This document shows positions 48,632 through 57,083 of a stretch of DNA of 64,000 nt, one piece after another. This DNA is from Gammaproteobacteria bacterium (GTDB lineage Bacteria > Pseudomonadota > Gammaproteobacteria > Burkholderiales > Gallionellaceae): assembly GCA_018814405.1 (NCBI GenBank), contig JAHIZO010000002.1:1-64000 (forward strand). Reading direction: 5' to 3'. Below the pieces are notes generated by a model, which saw only the letters and a program-made list of their open reading frames with translations, was not told the origin of the DNA and searched no databases. The position numbers and the translations under genes were made by a program. Position 1 is the stretch's first letter, and every line of letters starts with the position of its first letter.

Positions 48632-50125
48632 ATGATGTCGAACAAAAAAGTGGATGTGTTGCTGGTCGGGGCGGGCGTGATGAGTGCGACGCTGGGCAAG
48701 TTGCTGGCACAGCTCGATCCTTCGCTGAAGATCATGATGGTGGAGCGCCTGTCCAAAGTGGCCAGTGAGAGTTCGCACGGGCTGAATAACGCGGGCACCG
48801 GTCACGCCGGATATTGCGAATTGAACTACACGCCGCAGCAGGCGGACGGCAGCGTGAACATCAAGCGTGCATTGGAGATCAATGCGGCGTATGAGGTGTC
48901 GTTGCAGTTCTGGTCTTATCTGGTGGATGAGGGCCTGTTGCCGACGCCTGAGAAGTTCATCAACCCTGTCTATCACCAGAGTTTCGTGCGCGGCAAAGAG
49001 CATGTGGATTTCCTGCGCAAGCGCTATGAGGCACTGCACAAGCACCACTTGTTCGAGGAGATGGCGTTCAGCGACGACCCCGCAGTGTTGCGCGACTGGA
49101 TGCCACTGGTGATGCAGGGGCGTGATGGCAAGGAGCCGGTGGCGGCGACGCAGGTGAAGCACGGCACCGATGTGGATTTCGGCTTCCTCACGCGCAAGCT
49201 GGTGAAGGCACTGCTCAAACTGCCCAATTTCGAACTCAAGCTGAACAACACCATCTCCAGTCTCAAACAACATGACGATGGACGCTGGCATGTGCGCGTG
49301 AAGGATACGCACGATGACAAGACGCGCACCATTGAGGCGGGATTCGTGTTCCTTGGTGCGGGTGGCGGGGCATTGCCGCTGCTGCAGAAATCCGGCATCC
49401 CCGAGGCAAAGGGCTACGGCGGTTTCCCCGTCAGCGGACAGTGGCTGATCTGCCACGATCCGAAGATCGTGCGCCAGCATACGACCAAGGTGTACGGCAA
49501 AGCAGCAGTGGGGGCGCCGCCGATGTCAGTGCCGCATCTGGATGCGCGCATTTTGGGCGGCGAATCGGTGCTGCTGTTCGGGCCGTTCGCCAGCATCACC
49601 ACCAAGTTTCTCAAGGAAGGTTCGATCTTCGACCTGTTCGGTTCGCTCAAGTCGGGCAATTTCAAACCCATGTTGTCGGTGGCGCGCGACAATCTGCCGC
49701 TGATGCGCTACCTGATCGGCGAGGCGATGAAGTCGCACAAGGACCGCGTCGCTGCCTTGCGCGATTTCTTCGGCAATGCGCGCGAGAACGGTTGGGAGTT
49801 GGCCTCGGCGGGGCAGCGCGTGCAGATCATCAAGGATTGCGATAAAAACGGCGGCAAGCTGGAATTCGGTACCGAGATCGTGACCGCCCAAGACGGAACG
49901 CTGGCGACATTGCTAGGCGCATCGCCCGGCGCGTCGACATCGGTGCAGGCGATGATAGAAGTCATCGAGCGTTGTTTCAAACCACGTATGAAGAGCGCAG
50001 AATGGCAGCGCAAGATGCGGGAGATGATCCCGTCTTATGGATCATCACTGGATGACGATGTGCCGTTGTTGCATGCAGTGCGCAAGCGCACCTTGGCGAC
50101 GCTGCGGCTGGAACACAACGTGTAA
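48632..50125 (+). CDS. mqo: Malate:quinone oxidoreductase
   Basis: A 497-residue FAD enzyme that oxidises malate to oxaloacetate and reduces quinone at the membrane. The N-terminal VDVLLVGAGVMSATLGKLL is the FAD fold, followed by NNAGTGHAGYCELNYTP, and GASPGASTSVQAM lies near the C-terminus. Two adjacent ATGs (48632 and 48635) follow GGAAAG; either may be used. The malic enzyme gene follows after 50 bases, so two enzymes that use malate are paired. Confidence 0.95.
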   Translation: MMSNKKVDVLLVGAGVMSATLGKLLAQLDPSLKIMMVERLSKVASESSHGLNNAGTGHAGYCELNYTPQQADGSVNIKRALEINAAYEVSLQFWSYLVDEGLLPTPEKFINPVYHQSFVRGKEHVDFLRKRYEALHKHHLFEEMAFSDDPAVLRDWMPLVMQGRDGKEPVAATQVKHGTDVDFGFLTRKLVKALLKLPNFELKLNNTISSLKQHDDGRWHVRVKDTHDDKTRTIEAGFVFLGAGGGALPLLQKSGIPEAKGYGGFPVSGQWLICHDPKIVRQHTTKVYGKAAVGAPPMSVPHLDARILGGESVLLFGPFASITTKFLKEGSIFDLFGSLKSGNFKPMLSVARDNLPLMRYLIGEAMKSHKDRVAALRDFFGNARENGWELASAGQRVQIIKDCDKNGGKLEFGTEIVTAQDGTLATLLGASPGASTSVQAMIEVIERCFKPRMKSAEWQRKMREMIPSYGSSLDDDVPLLHAVRKRTLATLRLEHNV

Positions 50126-50175
50126 CCGGGATGGGCGATGTGCCCGATGAAGGGCGACAGAACAGTGAGGGCAGT

Positions 50176-52452
50176 ATGGATGAGCTGATACGTGAAGCCG
50201 CATTGAAATACCATCGTCAATCCCCGGCGGGCAAGATCACCGTGCAAGCCAGCAAGCCCTTGCACACGGCGCGCGATCTGGCGCTGGCCTATTCGCCTGG
50301 TGTGGCGGCAGCCTGCGAAGAGATCGTGCGCGACCCCGCGGAAGTGCGCAGTCTCACCGCCCGCGGCAATCTGGTCGCTGTCATCAGCAACGGCACGGCC
50401 GTGTTGGGGCTGGGTAACATCGGCCCGTTGGCTTCCAAGCCGGTGATGGAAGGCAAGGGCGTGCTGTTCAAAAAGTTCGCCGGTATCGATGTGTTCGATA
50501 TCGAGATCGCCGAGAACGACCCAGACAAACTGGTCGACATCATCGCCGCGCTGGAGCCCACTTTCGGCGGTATCAATCTGGAAGACATCAAAGCCCCCGA
50601 GTGTTTCTACATCGAGCGCAAGCTGCGCGAGCGCATGCATATTCCGGTATTCCATGACGACCAGCACGGTACGGCGATCATCGTCGGTGCGGCGCTGCTG
50701 AACGGCCTCAGTGTGGTCGGCAAGAAGATCGAAGAGGTGAAACTGGTGGCGAGCGGTGCGGGTGCGGCGGCGCTGGCCTGTCTGGATATGCTGGTCAGTC
50801 TGGGCGTGCGCATGGAGAACATCATCGTCACTGATATCAAAGGTGTCGTCTACAAAGGCCGCACCGAGGAGATGGATGACAACAAGGCGCGCTATGTGCG
50901 CGATATCCCGCAACGCAAGCTGGCCGAGGTCATCGCGGGTGCTGATGTGTTTTTGGGACTGTCTGCGGGCGGTGTGTTGAAACCGGAGATGGTGCAGCAG
51001 ATGGCGCAACGCCCATTGATCTTTGCGTTGGCCAATCCTACCCCCGAGATATTGCCCGCTGTGGCGCTGGAGGCAAGGCCGGATGCGATTTTGGCGACCG
51101 GTCGTTCGGACTACCCGAACCAAGTGAACAATGTGCTGTGTTTTCCCTACATCTTCCGCGGGGCGCTGGATGTGGGGGCGACGGCGATCAACGAGGCGAT
51201 GAAGCTGGCGGCCGTGCGCGCCATTGCAGAATTGGCACGAGCCGAGCAGTCTGAGGAAGTCGCTGCAGTGTATGGCGATGAAAGCCTGAGTTTTGGCGAA
51301 CACTATTTGATTCCCAAGCCGTTCGATCCGCGCCTGATCTACAAGGTGGCACCTGCGGTGGCACTGGCCGCGATGGAAAGTGGCGTGGCGACACGGCCTA
51401 TGCCGGATATGGCGGCTTATATCGAACATCTGTCCGGTTTTGTCTATCACTCGACATTGTTGATGAAGCCGGTGTTCGATCTGGCGAAGAAGACCAAACA
51501 CCGTTTGGCTTACGCGGAAGGCGAAGACGAACGCGTGCTGCATGCGGTGCAGACGGTGGTGGACGAAGGTCTGGCCCAACCGATACTGGTCGGCAGGCCG
51601 GATGTGATCGCCACACGCATCGAGCGGTTGGGACTGCGGATCCGCCCCGGACAGGATTTTGAACTGGTCGATCCCAGTAGCGACGCGCGCTACCGCGAGT
51701 ACTGGATGGAATACCACCGTCTGCGTGCACGCGACGGGGTGACGCCCGATGTTGCTAAACGCGAGATGCACCGGCGCAGCACCTTGATCGCCGCCATGCT
51801 GGTGCACATGGGGGCGGCGGATGCCATGCTGTGCGGTACGGTGGACCAGCCGCTCTATCACCTGCGCTACATCGATGAAGTGATCGGTCATCGTGCGGGA
51901 AGTAGTGTGTACGGCGCGGTGAACATCCTGTTGTTGCCCAAGCACACGCTGTTCATCTGCGACACGCATGTGAACCTCGATCCGACTGCGGAGCAACTGG
52001 CTGAGTTGACCATGCTGGCGGCCGAGGAAGTGCGCTACTTCGGTCTGACACCGAAAGTCGCGCTACTGTCGCATTCCAACTTCGGCAGTCACGACGATGC
52101 CTCGGCGCGAAAGATGGCGCAGACTCGAACGCTGCTGGCGCAAATGGCACCGGAGCTGGAGGTGGAGGGCGAGATACACGGTGATGCGGCGCTATCGGAA
52201 AGCATGCGCGACCAATTGTTCCCCGAGGCGCAACTGAAGGGGCAAGCCAATCTGTTGGTAATGCCCAATCTGGATGCGGCCAATATCGCCTACAATCTAC
52301 TCAAGATGACTGCGGGCGATGGCATCACCATCGGCGGCATCTTGTTGGGTGCAGATAAATCTGCACATATTCTTACGGCGACAGCGACTGTGCGCCGTAT
52401 CGTGAACATGAGTGCGCTGGCAGTGGCCGGCGTGAGAACCAGGAGTGAGTAA
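50176..52452 (+). CDS. maeB: NADP-dependent malic enzyme with C-terminal phosphotransacetylase-like domain
   Basis: A 758-residue MaeB-type protein. Residues about 15-160 are the malic domain ([12 protein letters not shown], and [18 protein letters not shown]), about 165-400 the NAD(P)-binding domain ([14 protein letters not shown]), and about 430-755 a PTA_PTB-like domain. The last part is regulatory, binding acetyl-CoA in related proteins, and does not make acetyl phosphate. It decarboxylates malate to pyruvate. The ATG at 50176 with AGGGC upstream is preferred to 50131. Its TAATG end overlaps the next gene. Confidence 0.95.
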   Translation: MDELIREAALKYHRQSPAGKITVQASKPLHTARDLALAYSPGVAAACEEIVRDPAEVRSLTARGNLVAVISNGTAVLGLGNIGPLASKPVMEGKGVLFKKFAGIDVFDIEIAENDPDKLVDIIAALEPTFGGINLEDIKAPECFYIERKLRERMHIPVFHDDQHGTAIIVGAALLNGLSVVGKKIEEVKLVASGAGAAALACLDMLVSLGVRMENIIVTDIKGVVYKGRTEEMDDNKARYVRDIPQRKLAEVIAGADVFLGLSAGGVLKPEMVQQMAQRPLIFALANPTPEILPAVALEARPDAILATGRSDYPNQVNNVLCFPYIFRGALDVGATAINEAMKLAAVRAIAELARAEQSEEVAAVYGDESLSFGEHYLIPKPFDPRLIYKVAPAVALAAMESGVATRPMPDMAAYIEHLSGFVYHSTLLMKPVFDLAKKTKHRLAYAEGEDERVLHAVQTVVDEGLAQPILVGRPDVIATRIERLGLRIRPGQDFELVDPSSDARYREYWMEYHRLRARDGVTPDVAKREMHRRSTLIAAMLVHMGAADAMLCGTVDQPLYHLRYIDEVIGHRAGSSVYGAVNILLLPKHTLFICDTHVNLDPTAEQLAELTMLAAEEVRYFGLTPKVALLSHSNFGSHDDASARKMAQTRTLLAQMAPELEVEGEIHGDAALSESMRDQLFPEAQLKGQANLLVMPNLDAANIAYNLLKMTAGDGITIGGILLGADKSAHILTATATVRRIVNMSALAVAGVRTRSE

Positions 52453-52688
52453 TGGATAAACAGGAAGTGGAACTGCTTAGCAAAGAAGTTGAGATGCTGA
52501 TGGCTGAGCGCAATCGCCTGCTCAGAGTTGTGGGTGCTGCGGCGGTATTGGTGGCGAATGCAGATGCGATGCGCTTGCAGCCGCAGGCCGTGGATGCTGC
52601 CGAGATGCTTTCCGAGATGCTCAATGCACTCCCCGAGGAGACCTTGCAGGATGCTCTGGAATCTGTGAAGGCGCATTCGGCAGCGTGA
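52452..52688 (+). CDS. Small coiled-coil protein of unknown function
   Basis: A 78-residue protein. Residues 1-26 are a charged coiled coil (KQEVELLSKEVEMLMAERN), followed by a hydrophobic helix (VVGAAAVLVANADAM) and a second acidic helix. No family is recognised. The ATG shares a base with the maeB stop, and the patatin gene starts directly after its stop codon, so it is made together with both. A purely regulatory or partner role is possible but not shown. Confidence 0.7.
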   Translation: MDKQEVELLSKEVEMLMAERNRLLRVVGAAAVLVANADAMRLQPQAVDAAEMLSEMLNALPEETLQDALESVKAHSAA

Positions 52689-53864
52689 ATGATGCAAAAG
52701 GAGAAGATCGGACTGATCCTCACAGGTGGTGGCGCACGTGCGGCTTATCAGGTCGGCGTGCTGAAAGCCGTCGCCGAGTTTCTGCCCTACCGGGCGAAAT
52801 TACCCTTTAAGGTTATCTGTGGCACTTCGGCTGGCGCGCTCAATGCAGTCACGCTGGCGGTGAATGCACGCCATTTTCGCAAGGGCGTGCGCTATCTGTT
52901 GAACATCTGGAGCAATGCGCATGCGACTGATATCTACCGGGCTGATGCGCTCGGGGTGTTGAGCAATAGCCTACGCTGGGTGTTCGGCCTGCTGCTGAGT
53001 GTGATGGGCAGCAACTGGCTCAATCGCGTCTCCTTGCTGGACAACAGCCCTTTGCGTGACTTTCTCGAACGCGCGCTGCCATGCGAATTGATCCAGCGCC
53101 ATATCGATGACGGGCTGGTGCATGCGGTGAGTATCACGGCTTCAGGTTTCGGCTCCGGTCACTCGGTGACCTTCTATCAGGGCGCTACGGATATCAAACC
53201 CTGGAAACGTACGCGTCGCGTCGGTGTGCCGACCCAGCTCGATATACAACACCTGTTGGCTTCTTCCGCCATCCCTTTCATGTTTCCGGCGGTGCATGTG
53301 AACCGGGAATTCTTCGGTGATGGCTCGGTGCGGCAGATTGCGCCGATCAGTTCGGCGCTGCATCTGGGCGCGCAGCGTGTGCTGGTGGTCGGGGTGGGGC
53401 ATAGTGCGACGGATGACGAGGAGAAACGTCCCAAGATCGAGCACTATCCAACGTTGGCTGAGATAGCGGGCCATGCGCTGGACAGCATCTTCATCGACGG
53501 GCTGGAAGTCGATCTGGAGCGTTTGCAAAGTATCAACAGGACCCTCAAGGCGATCCCTGAGGAATTGCACAAGAGTCTTGATCTACGCCATGTCGAAGCC
53601 TTGGTCATTTCTCCCAGCCAGCCGCTGGAGAAGATCGCCGAACGCTATATTCACAACCTGCCCTGGACGATCCGCTTGCTGCTGCGCCTGGCAGGTGTGA
53701 TGCGTGGCAGTGGTGCGAATCTGGTGAGTTATCTGCTGTTCGACAAGTACTATTGCCGTGCTTTGATCGATCTGGGTTATCAGGATGCACTTCAGCGGCG
53801 TGAGGAGATCATGGCGTTTCTGGAGCAGGGCGGTGCGCCGCCCTGTCACGATCTGGCGCAATGA
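52689..53864 (+). CDS. Patatin-like phospholipase
   Basis: A 391-residue cytoplasmic protein. GLILTGGGARAAYQVGVL is the oxyanion glycine loop, the nucleophile Ser lies in CGTSAGALNAV, and the catalytic Asp in FFGDGSVRQIAP, so the Ser-Asp dyad is complete. The C-terminal 120 residues (about 270-391) contain a helical part. There is no signal peptide or beta barrel, so it is not a type V secreted patatin. Its stop overlaps the birA start by 4 bases. Confidence 0.9.
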   Translation: MMQKEKIGLILTGGGARAAYQVGVLKAVAEFLPYRAKLPFKVICGTSAGALNAVTLAVNARHFRKGVRYLLNIWSNAHATDIYRADALGVLSNSLRWVFGLLLSVMGSNWLNRVSLLDNSPLRDFLERALPCELIQRHIDDGLVHAVSITASGFGSGHSVTFYQGATDIKPWKRTRRVGVPTQLDIQHLLASSAIPFMFPAVHVNREFFGDGSVRQIAPISSALHLGAQRVLVVGVGHSATDDEEKRPKIEHYPTLAEIAGHALDSIFIDGLEVDLERLQSINRTLKAIPEELHKSLDLRHVEALVISPSQPLEKIAERYIHNLPWTIRLLLRLAGVMRGSGANLVSYLLFDKYYCRALIDLGYQDALQRREEIMAFLEQGGAPPCHDLAQ

Positions 53865-54856
53865 GTATCGACAATAACGCTGCGCCCAAACCGCTGACTT
53901 TCGCCTTGTTGCGGGCACTGGCAGATGGCGAATTCCATTCCGGTGAAGAAATGGCGCAACAGCTGGGTATGTCGCGCGCCAGCGTGCACAACGCCTTGCA
54001 AGATGTCGTGCAATACGGCGTCAAGTTACACAGCGTGCGCGGACGCGGCTACCGACTGTCCCAGCCTTTGTACTGGCTGGACAAAGCGCTGATTTTGGCT
54101 GAAGTGGGAGAAGCACGCGCCGCGCTGGATCTTGAGATCCTGGATCACGCCACCTCGAGCAATGCCTTGTTACTGCAGGCTGCATCGCAAGGCGCATCAA
54201 GCGGCAGGGTGCTGGCGGTGGAGTGGCAGAGTGCAGGACGTGGACGCTTGGGGCGTAGCTGGCATGCGGGTCTGGGAGATGCGCTCACGTTTTCGCTCTT
54301 GTGGCGCTTTGAGTGCGGCTTGGCCGCCTTGTCGGGTTTGAGTCTGGCTGTGGGTGTCGCCATGATGCGTGCGCTACGAGAGCTGGGCGTCGATGATGCC
54401 GGCCTGAAATGGCCGAATGACGTGATGCTGCCATCCGGCAAGCTGGCCGGTATCCTGTTGGAGGCGCAGGGTGATATGTTGGGCCCCAGCGCGGTGGTGA
54501 TCGGTATCGGGCTGAATCTTGATGTGCCCACGGAAGCCGGCAAGATCGGTCAGGCGGTAGGTGATTTGTCGGCCTGCGGCGTTCCACTCGATCGACGCAA
54601 CAAGGTATTGGCCATATTGCTCAAGCATCTGCTGTCCGTGCTGCACGAGTTCTCTTCGCATGGTTTTACTGCACTGCATAAAGAATGGGAGCGGGCACAT
54701 ATATATGACCAGCGGCCCGTTGAGATGTTGATGCCGGATGGCAAACGAATCGATGGCGTAGCGTTGGGGGTGACGGACGAAGGGGCGTTGCGTGTGCAAA
54801 CCGCCGACGGTTTGCGTGAATTCCATTCCGGCGAAGTCAGTCTGAGGGGGAGATAG
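53861..54856 (+). CDS. birA: Biotin-protein ligase and biotin operon repressor BirA
   Basis: A 331-residue protein. Residues 12-70 form an N-terminal winged helix (GEEMAQQLGMSRASVHNALQ and RGRGYRLS). The ligase domain (about 85-270) has SAGRGRLGRSWHAG and LKWPNDVMLPSGKLAGIL. The C-terminal SH3-like domain follows. The HTH means it may repress bio genes as well as biotinylate AccB. birA-coaX is a conserved betaproteobacterial pair; only one base separates them here. Confidence 0.95.
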   Translation: MSIDNNAAPKPLTFALLRALADGEFHSGEEMAQQLGMSRASVHNALQDVVQYGVKLHSVRGRGYRLSQPLYWLDKALILAEVGEARAALDLEILDHATSSNALLLQAASQGASSGRVLAVEWQSAGRGRLGRSWHAGLGDALTFSLLWRFECGLAALSGLSLAVGVAMMRALRELGVDDAGLKWPNDVMLPSGKLAGILLEAQGDMLGPSAVVIGIGLNLDVPTEAGKIGQAVGDLSACGVPLDRRNKVLAILLKHLLSVLHEFSSHGFTALHKEWERAHIYDQRPVEMLMPDGKRIDGVALGVTDEGALRVQTADGLREFHSGEVSLRGR

Positions 54857-54857
54857 T

Positions 54858-55580
54858 ATGCTGTTGCTCGATATCGGGAACAGTCGTTGCAAATGGGCGC
54901 TGGTAGAGAACGGCATCTGGATTCGTCAGGGCGTTTTGGAGAATGGCGAACTGGCACAGTTGCCTACCTTGATCGGCGAGCTTCCTTTGTCATCCCGTAT
55001 CCTTGTGTCCAATGTGGCGGGTGATGCGGTTGCCGCGAAGTTGAAAGAATGTCTTGCTGCAATACAGTGTCAGCCCAAGTTCATTCAGGCCGAGGCTGAG
55101 CGCTGTGGAGTGCGCAACGGCTATCACACGCCACAACAACTGGGCAGTGATCGCTGGGCAGCGCTGATAGCGGCACATCATCGAGTTGCCGGTGCCTGTC
55201 TGGTCGTCAATTGCGGCACGGCGACGACAATCGATGCACTCTCCGCAGAAGGTGAATTCTTGGGCGGGTTGATCTTGCCGGGACTGTCGCTTATGTTGAG
55301 CAGCCTCAGTGCCAACACGGCACAGCTGGCAGAGCAGGCCGGTAGCTTGCTGGATTTTCCACGAGATACCGCTGATGCCATGCTGAGCGGTGCCGTGCGT
55401 GCGACGCAGGGCGCCATCCAGCATCAGTTCGGTCTGCTGCAACAACACGCAGACAGCGTGCGATGTCTGATGAGTGGCGGGGCTGCGAGTATGGTGATGC
55501 AAGGATCGTCCGTGCCGGTTGAATATGACGAACATTTGGTGTTGCACGGGTTACAGATATTGGGAGAAAGTGAAGCATGA
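54858..55580 (+). CDS. coaX: Type III pantothenate kinase
   Basis: A 240-residue ASKHA-fold kinase for the first step of CoA synthesis. MLLLDIGNSRCKWALVENG is the phosphate-binding start. GSDRWAALIAAHH and VVNCGTATTIDALSAEGEF carry the catalytic Asp and Thr-rich loop. Length is normal for the proteobacterial form. It overlaps the SPOR gene by 4 bases. Confidence 0.95.
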   Translation: MLLLDIGNSRCKWALVENGIWIRQGVLENGELAQLPTLIGELPLSSRILVSNVAGDAVAAKLKECLAAIQCQPKFIQAEAERCGVRNGYHTPQQLGSDRWAALIAAHHRVAGACLVVNCGTATTIDALSAEGEFLGGLILPGLSLMLSSLSANTAQLAEQAGSLLDFPRDTADAMLSGAVRATQGAIQHQFGLLQQHADSVRCLMSGGAASMVMQGSSVPVEYDEHLVLHGLQILGESEA

Positions 55581-56323
55581 GCAAGAAATGGGTATGGGGG
55601 CTGTTGTTGGCCAATGCGTTGTTATTCTCGTGGATGCGCTGGGGTGTCATGTTGACGGCCGATCCGGATGCATTGGCGGCGCAGGCTGATGTGAATGCAG
55701 GCCAGATCGTACTGCTGAATGAAGTGCCTCCCCCTAAACCTGAGCAGCTATTGTTGCCAGTTGTAGTGCCTGAACCTGCTCCTGTGGCAGCTTCGACAGT
55801 GGCAGCCGCAGAACCGGCGCCTGCACCTCGTTTGAGTGATGCGCTGGCCAATCCCCCCAAGATCAAACAATGCCTGTACTGGGGGGAATTCTCCGGCAGT
55901 GGTTTGGCAGATGCAGAGCAGAAGCTGTCCACACTCAATCTGGGTGAGCAGTTACAGACGCAAACCATAGAACATGCCAGTGGCTTCTGGGTCTATATGT
56001 CCCCACTGAGGAATCAGGCTGCAGTACATCGCAAGATCGGGCAGTTGAAGGCGTTGGGTGTGAACGACTATTTTGTGGTGCTGGAAGGGGAATGGCAGCG
56101 CGCCATCTCACTTGGAGTCTTTCGTACGGAACGCGCGGCAGAGAATCATCTTGCCAGCCTGCGTAAACAGGGCGTGCGCACTGCCAAAGTAGGGGAGCGC
56201 AAGAGCAAACTCAGGTTCACGCAGTTCGTGATTTTGGATGCGGGGACGGAAATTGAATCAAAAGTGCGCGGTTTTCAGAAGGAATTGCCTGATAGTGAGC
56301 TGAAAATGTCAGACTGTAATTGA
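55577..56323 (+). CDS. SPOR domain-containing protein
   Basis: A 248-residue protein with an N-terminal membrane segment (about 5-22), a Pro/Ala/Val-rich linker (about 48-88) and a SPOR-like region (about 95-205) with WVYMSPLRNQAAVHRKIGQL and ISLGVFRTERAAENHLASL. SPOR domains bind denuded septal peptidoglycan, so the protein probably sits at the division site in the periplasm. The position behind birA-coaX is conserved in the class. Confidence 0.82.
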   Translation: MSKKWVWGLLLANALLFSWMRWGVMLTADPDALAAQADVNAGQIVLLNEVPPPKPEQLLLPVVVPEPAPVAASTVAAAEPAPAPRLSDALANPPKIKQCLYWGEFSGSGLADAEQKLSTLNLGEQLQTQTIEHASGFWVYMSPLRNQAAVHRKIGQLKALGVNDYFVVLEGEWQRAISLGVFRTERAAENHLASLRKQGVRTAKVGERKSKLRFTQFVILDAGTEIESKVRGFQKELPDSELKMSDCN

Positions 56324-56348
56324 CAGGGAGCGGCTAAATCAGCAAAAT
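56320..56348 (+). promoter_or_regulatory. Promoter for the tRNA gene
   Basis: A perfect TTGACA, overlapping the stop codon of the SPOR gene, is 17 bases from CAAAAT. The -10 box is followed by GCCGCCC, a GC-rich discriminator of the kind seen at stringently controlled promoters. The tRNA starts 48 bases after the -10 box. Confidence 0.58.
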
Positions 56349-56395
56349 GCCGCCCTCTTTTTGGCAACGCAACATTTCAAGCCGGAAAAGTTGAC

Positions 56396-56472
56396 GGTGA
56401 TATAGCTCAGTTGGTTAGAGCACAGCACTCATAATGCTGGGGTCGGTGGTTCAAGTCCACCTATCACCACCA
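56396..56472 (+). tRNA. tRNA with CAT anticodon, most likely elongator tRNA-Met
   Basis: A full 77-base cloverleaf: acceptor GGTGATA/TATCACC, D arm GCTC/GAGC, anticodon stem CAGCA/TGCTG with loop CTCATAA (anticodon CAT), TTCAAGT T-loop and encoded CCA. The anticodon arm and variable region (CACTCATAATG, TGGGGTC) match elongator tRNA-Met of E. coli well. CAT is also used by tRNA-Ile2 before lysidine modification, so that identity remains possible. It is not initiator-like because the anticodon stem lacks three G-C pairs. Confidence 0.93.
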
Positions 56473-56479
56473 AACATAA

Positions 56480-56508
56480 AAAAAACTCCAGCCGAGGCTG
56501 GAGTTTTT
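56480..56508 (+). terminator. Terminator after the tRNA
   Basis: AAAAACTCCAGCC and GGCTGGAGTTTTT form a strong stem with a short GA loop and T run, 8 bases after the tRNA CCA. The A-rich arm lets it also end the minus-strand miniprotein transcript. Confidence 0.92.
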
Positions 56509-56529
56509 CATTTGTACTGTTCTGTCTGA

Positions 56530-56628
56530 TTACTCAGCATCACTGAACAGTTGCTTCAGCATCCACAGAGAGAAGCCGACTGCCAGAAGTGCGGTACCGA
56601 CGGAAGCGAGATCTGCGACGAAAGACAT
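56530..56628 (-). CDS. 32-residue single-span membrane miniprotein, copy 1
   Basis: The frame starts MSFVADLASVGTALLAV, continues GFSLWMLKQ and ends LFSDAE. Residues about 8-25 form one hydrophobic helix with small residues on one face. The ATG at 56628 has an excellent GGAGGG site 6 bases upstream and its own promoter. A longer in-frame reading to 56742 is rejected since it starts upstream of that promoter. A close paralogue lies 190 bases upstream on the same strand; the differences are nearly all conservative, which supports real coding. No known small protein is recognised. Confidence 0.75.
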   Translation of the reverse strand: MSFVADLASVGTALLAVGFSLWMLKQLFSDAE

Positions 56629-56680
56629 ATTTATCCCTCCTAATTTAAAGTTGAACATACCAACAAAAACTACGGGGGTA

Positions 56681-56708
56681 ATGCTAGCACAAACCATGTT
56701 GCTGGCAA
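56681..56708 (-). promoter_or_regulatory. Promoter for miniprotein copy 1
   Basis: Minus strand TTGCCA and TAGCAT are 16 bases apart, with TGC directly before the -10 (extended -10). The predicted start point is about 45 bases before the ATG. Confidence 0.55.
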
Positions 56709-56782
56709 GTGCTTTGTGCATAGAAATATAAGCCCGGCGCATGAATACGCAGGCACATATTAGGTAACCTTGTGATTTTTAT

Positions 56783-56806
56783 AGACTGGGCCTTTTGGCC
56801 CAGTCT
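56783..56806. repeat. 10-bp perfect hairpin between the two miniprotein genes
   Basis: AGACTGGGCC, a four-base loop and GGCCCAGTCT form a perfect stem 13 bases after the stop of copy 2. Reading on the minus strand it is followed by ATAAAAA and not by a T tract, so it is not a standard terminator. It may protect the 3' end of the copy 2 message. Confidence 0.65.
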
Positions 56807-56818
56807 CAGTGAAGCAGC

Positions 56819-56914
56819 TTAGTCTTTTGCGAGCAGCTGCATCACCATCCATATGGAGAAGCCAACTGCGAAGATTGCGACGCCGATGGATGCGAAATCT
56901 GCGATGAACGACAT
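56819..56914 (-). CDS. 31-residue single-span membrane miniprotein, copy 2
   Basis: The frame starts MSFIADFASIGVAIFAV, continues GFSIWMVMQ and ends LLAKD. It matches copy 1 at about 17 of 31 positions, and most changes are Ile/Val/Leu/Phe swaps. One membrane helix (about 8-26) is predicted, with Trp and Met at its C-terminal edge. The ATG at 56914 is preceded by GGAAAGGAAT. A TATAAT on the minus strand at 56987-56992 could be its -10 box but lacks a good -35. The gene is too short for normal gene callers. Confidence 0.72.
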   Translation of the reverse strand: MSFIADFASIGVAIFAVGFSIWMVMQLLAKD

Positions 56915-57083
56915 ATTGTTATTCCTTTCCCTGAATAATAATGTTGGCTGCAACACGAAACATTCGTATTGGTCAAAGCCGAAGCGATTATATTAGTGAA
57001 TTAGTCGGGAATAGCCCCTTTTTGAAAAGGCTGTTCAAATCGGGGTTATTGCGACATTCGAAGCAAAAAGAAGGTGAGAGATT

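Noticed and set aside
50035-51996. 653-codon open frame on the minus strand opposite maeB
   Set aside because: It is His/Arg/Gln-rich, has no family motif and mirrors a clear malic enzyme; long antisense frames are common in GC-rich genes.
56530-56742. 70-residue version of miniprotein copy 1
   Set aside because: The extension lies upstream of the predicted promoter and has no match in copy 2; the 32-residue form has the strong ribosome binding site.
56783-56806. Hairpin as a Rho-independent terminator of miniprotein copy 2
   Set aside because: No T tract follows the stem on the minus strand; kept only as a hairpin.
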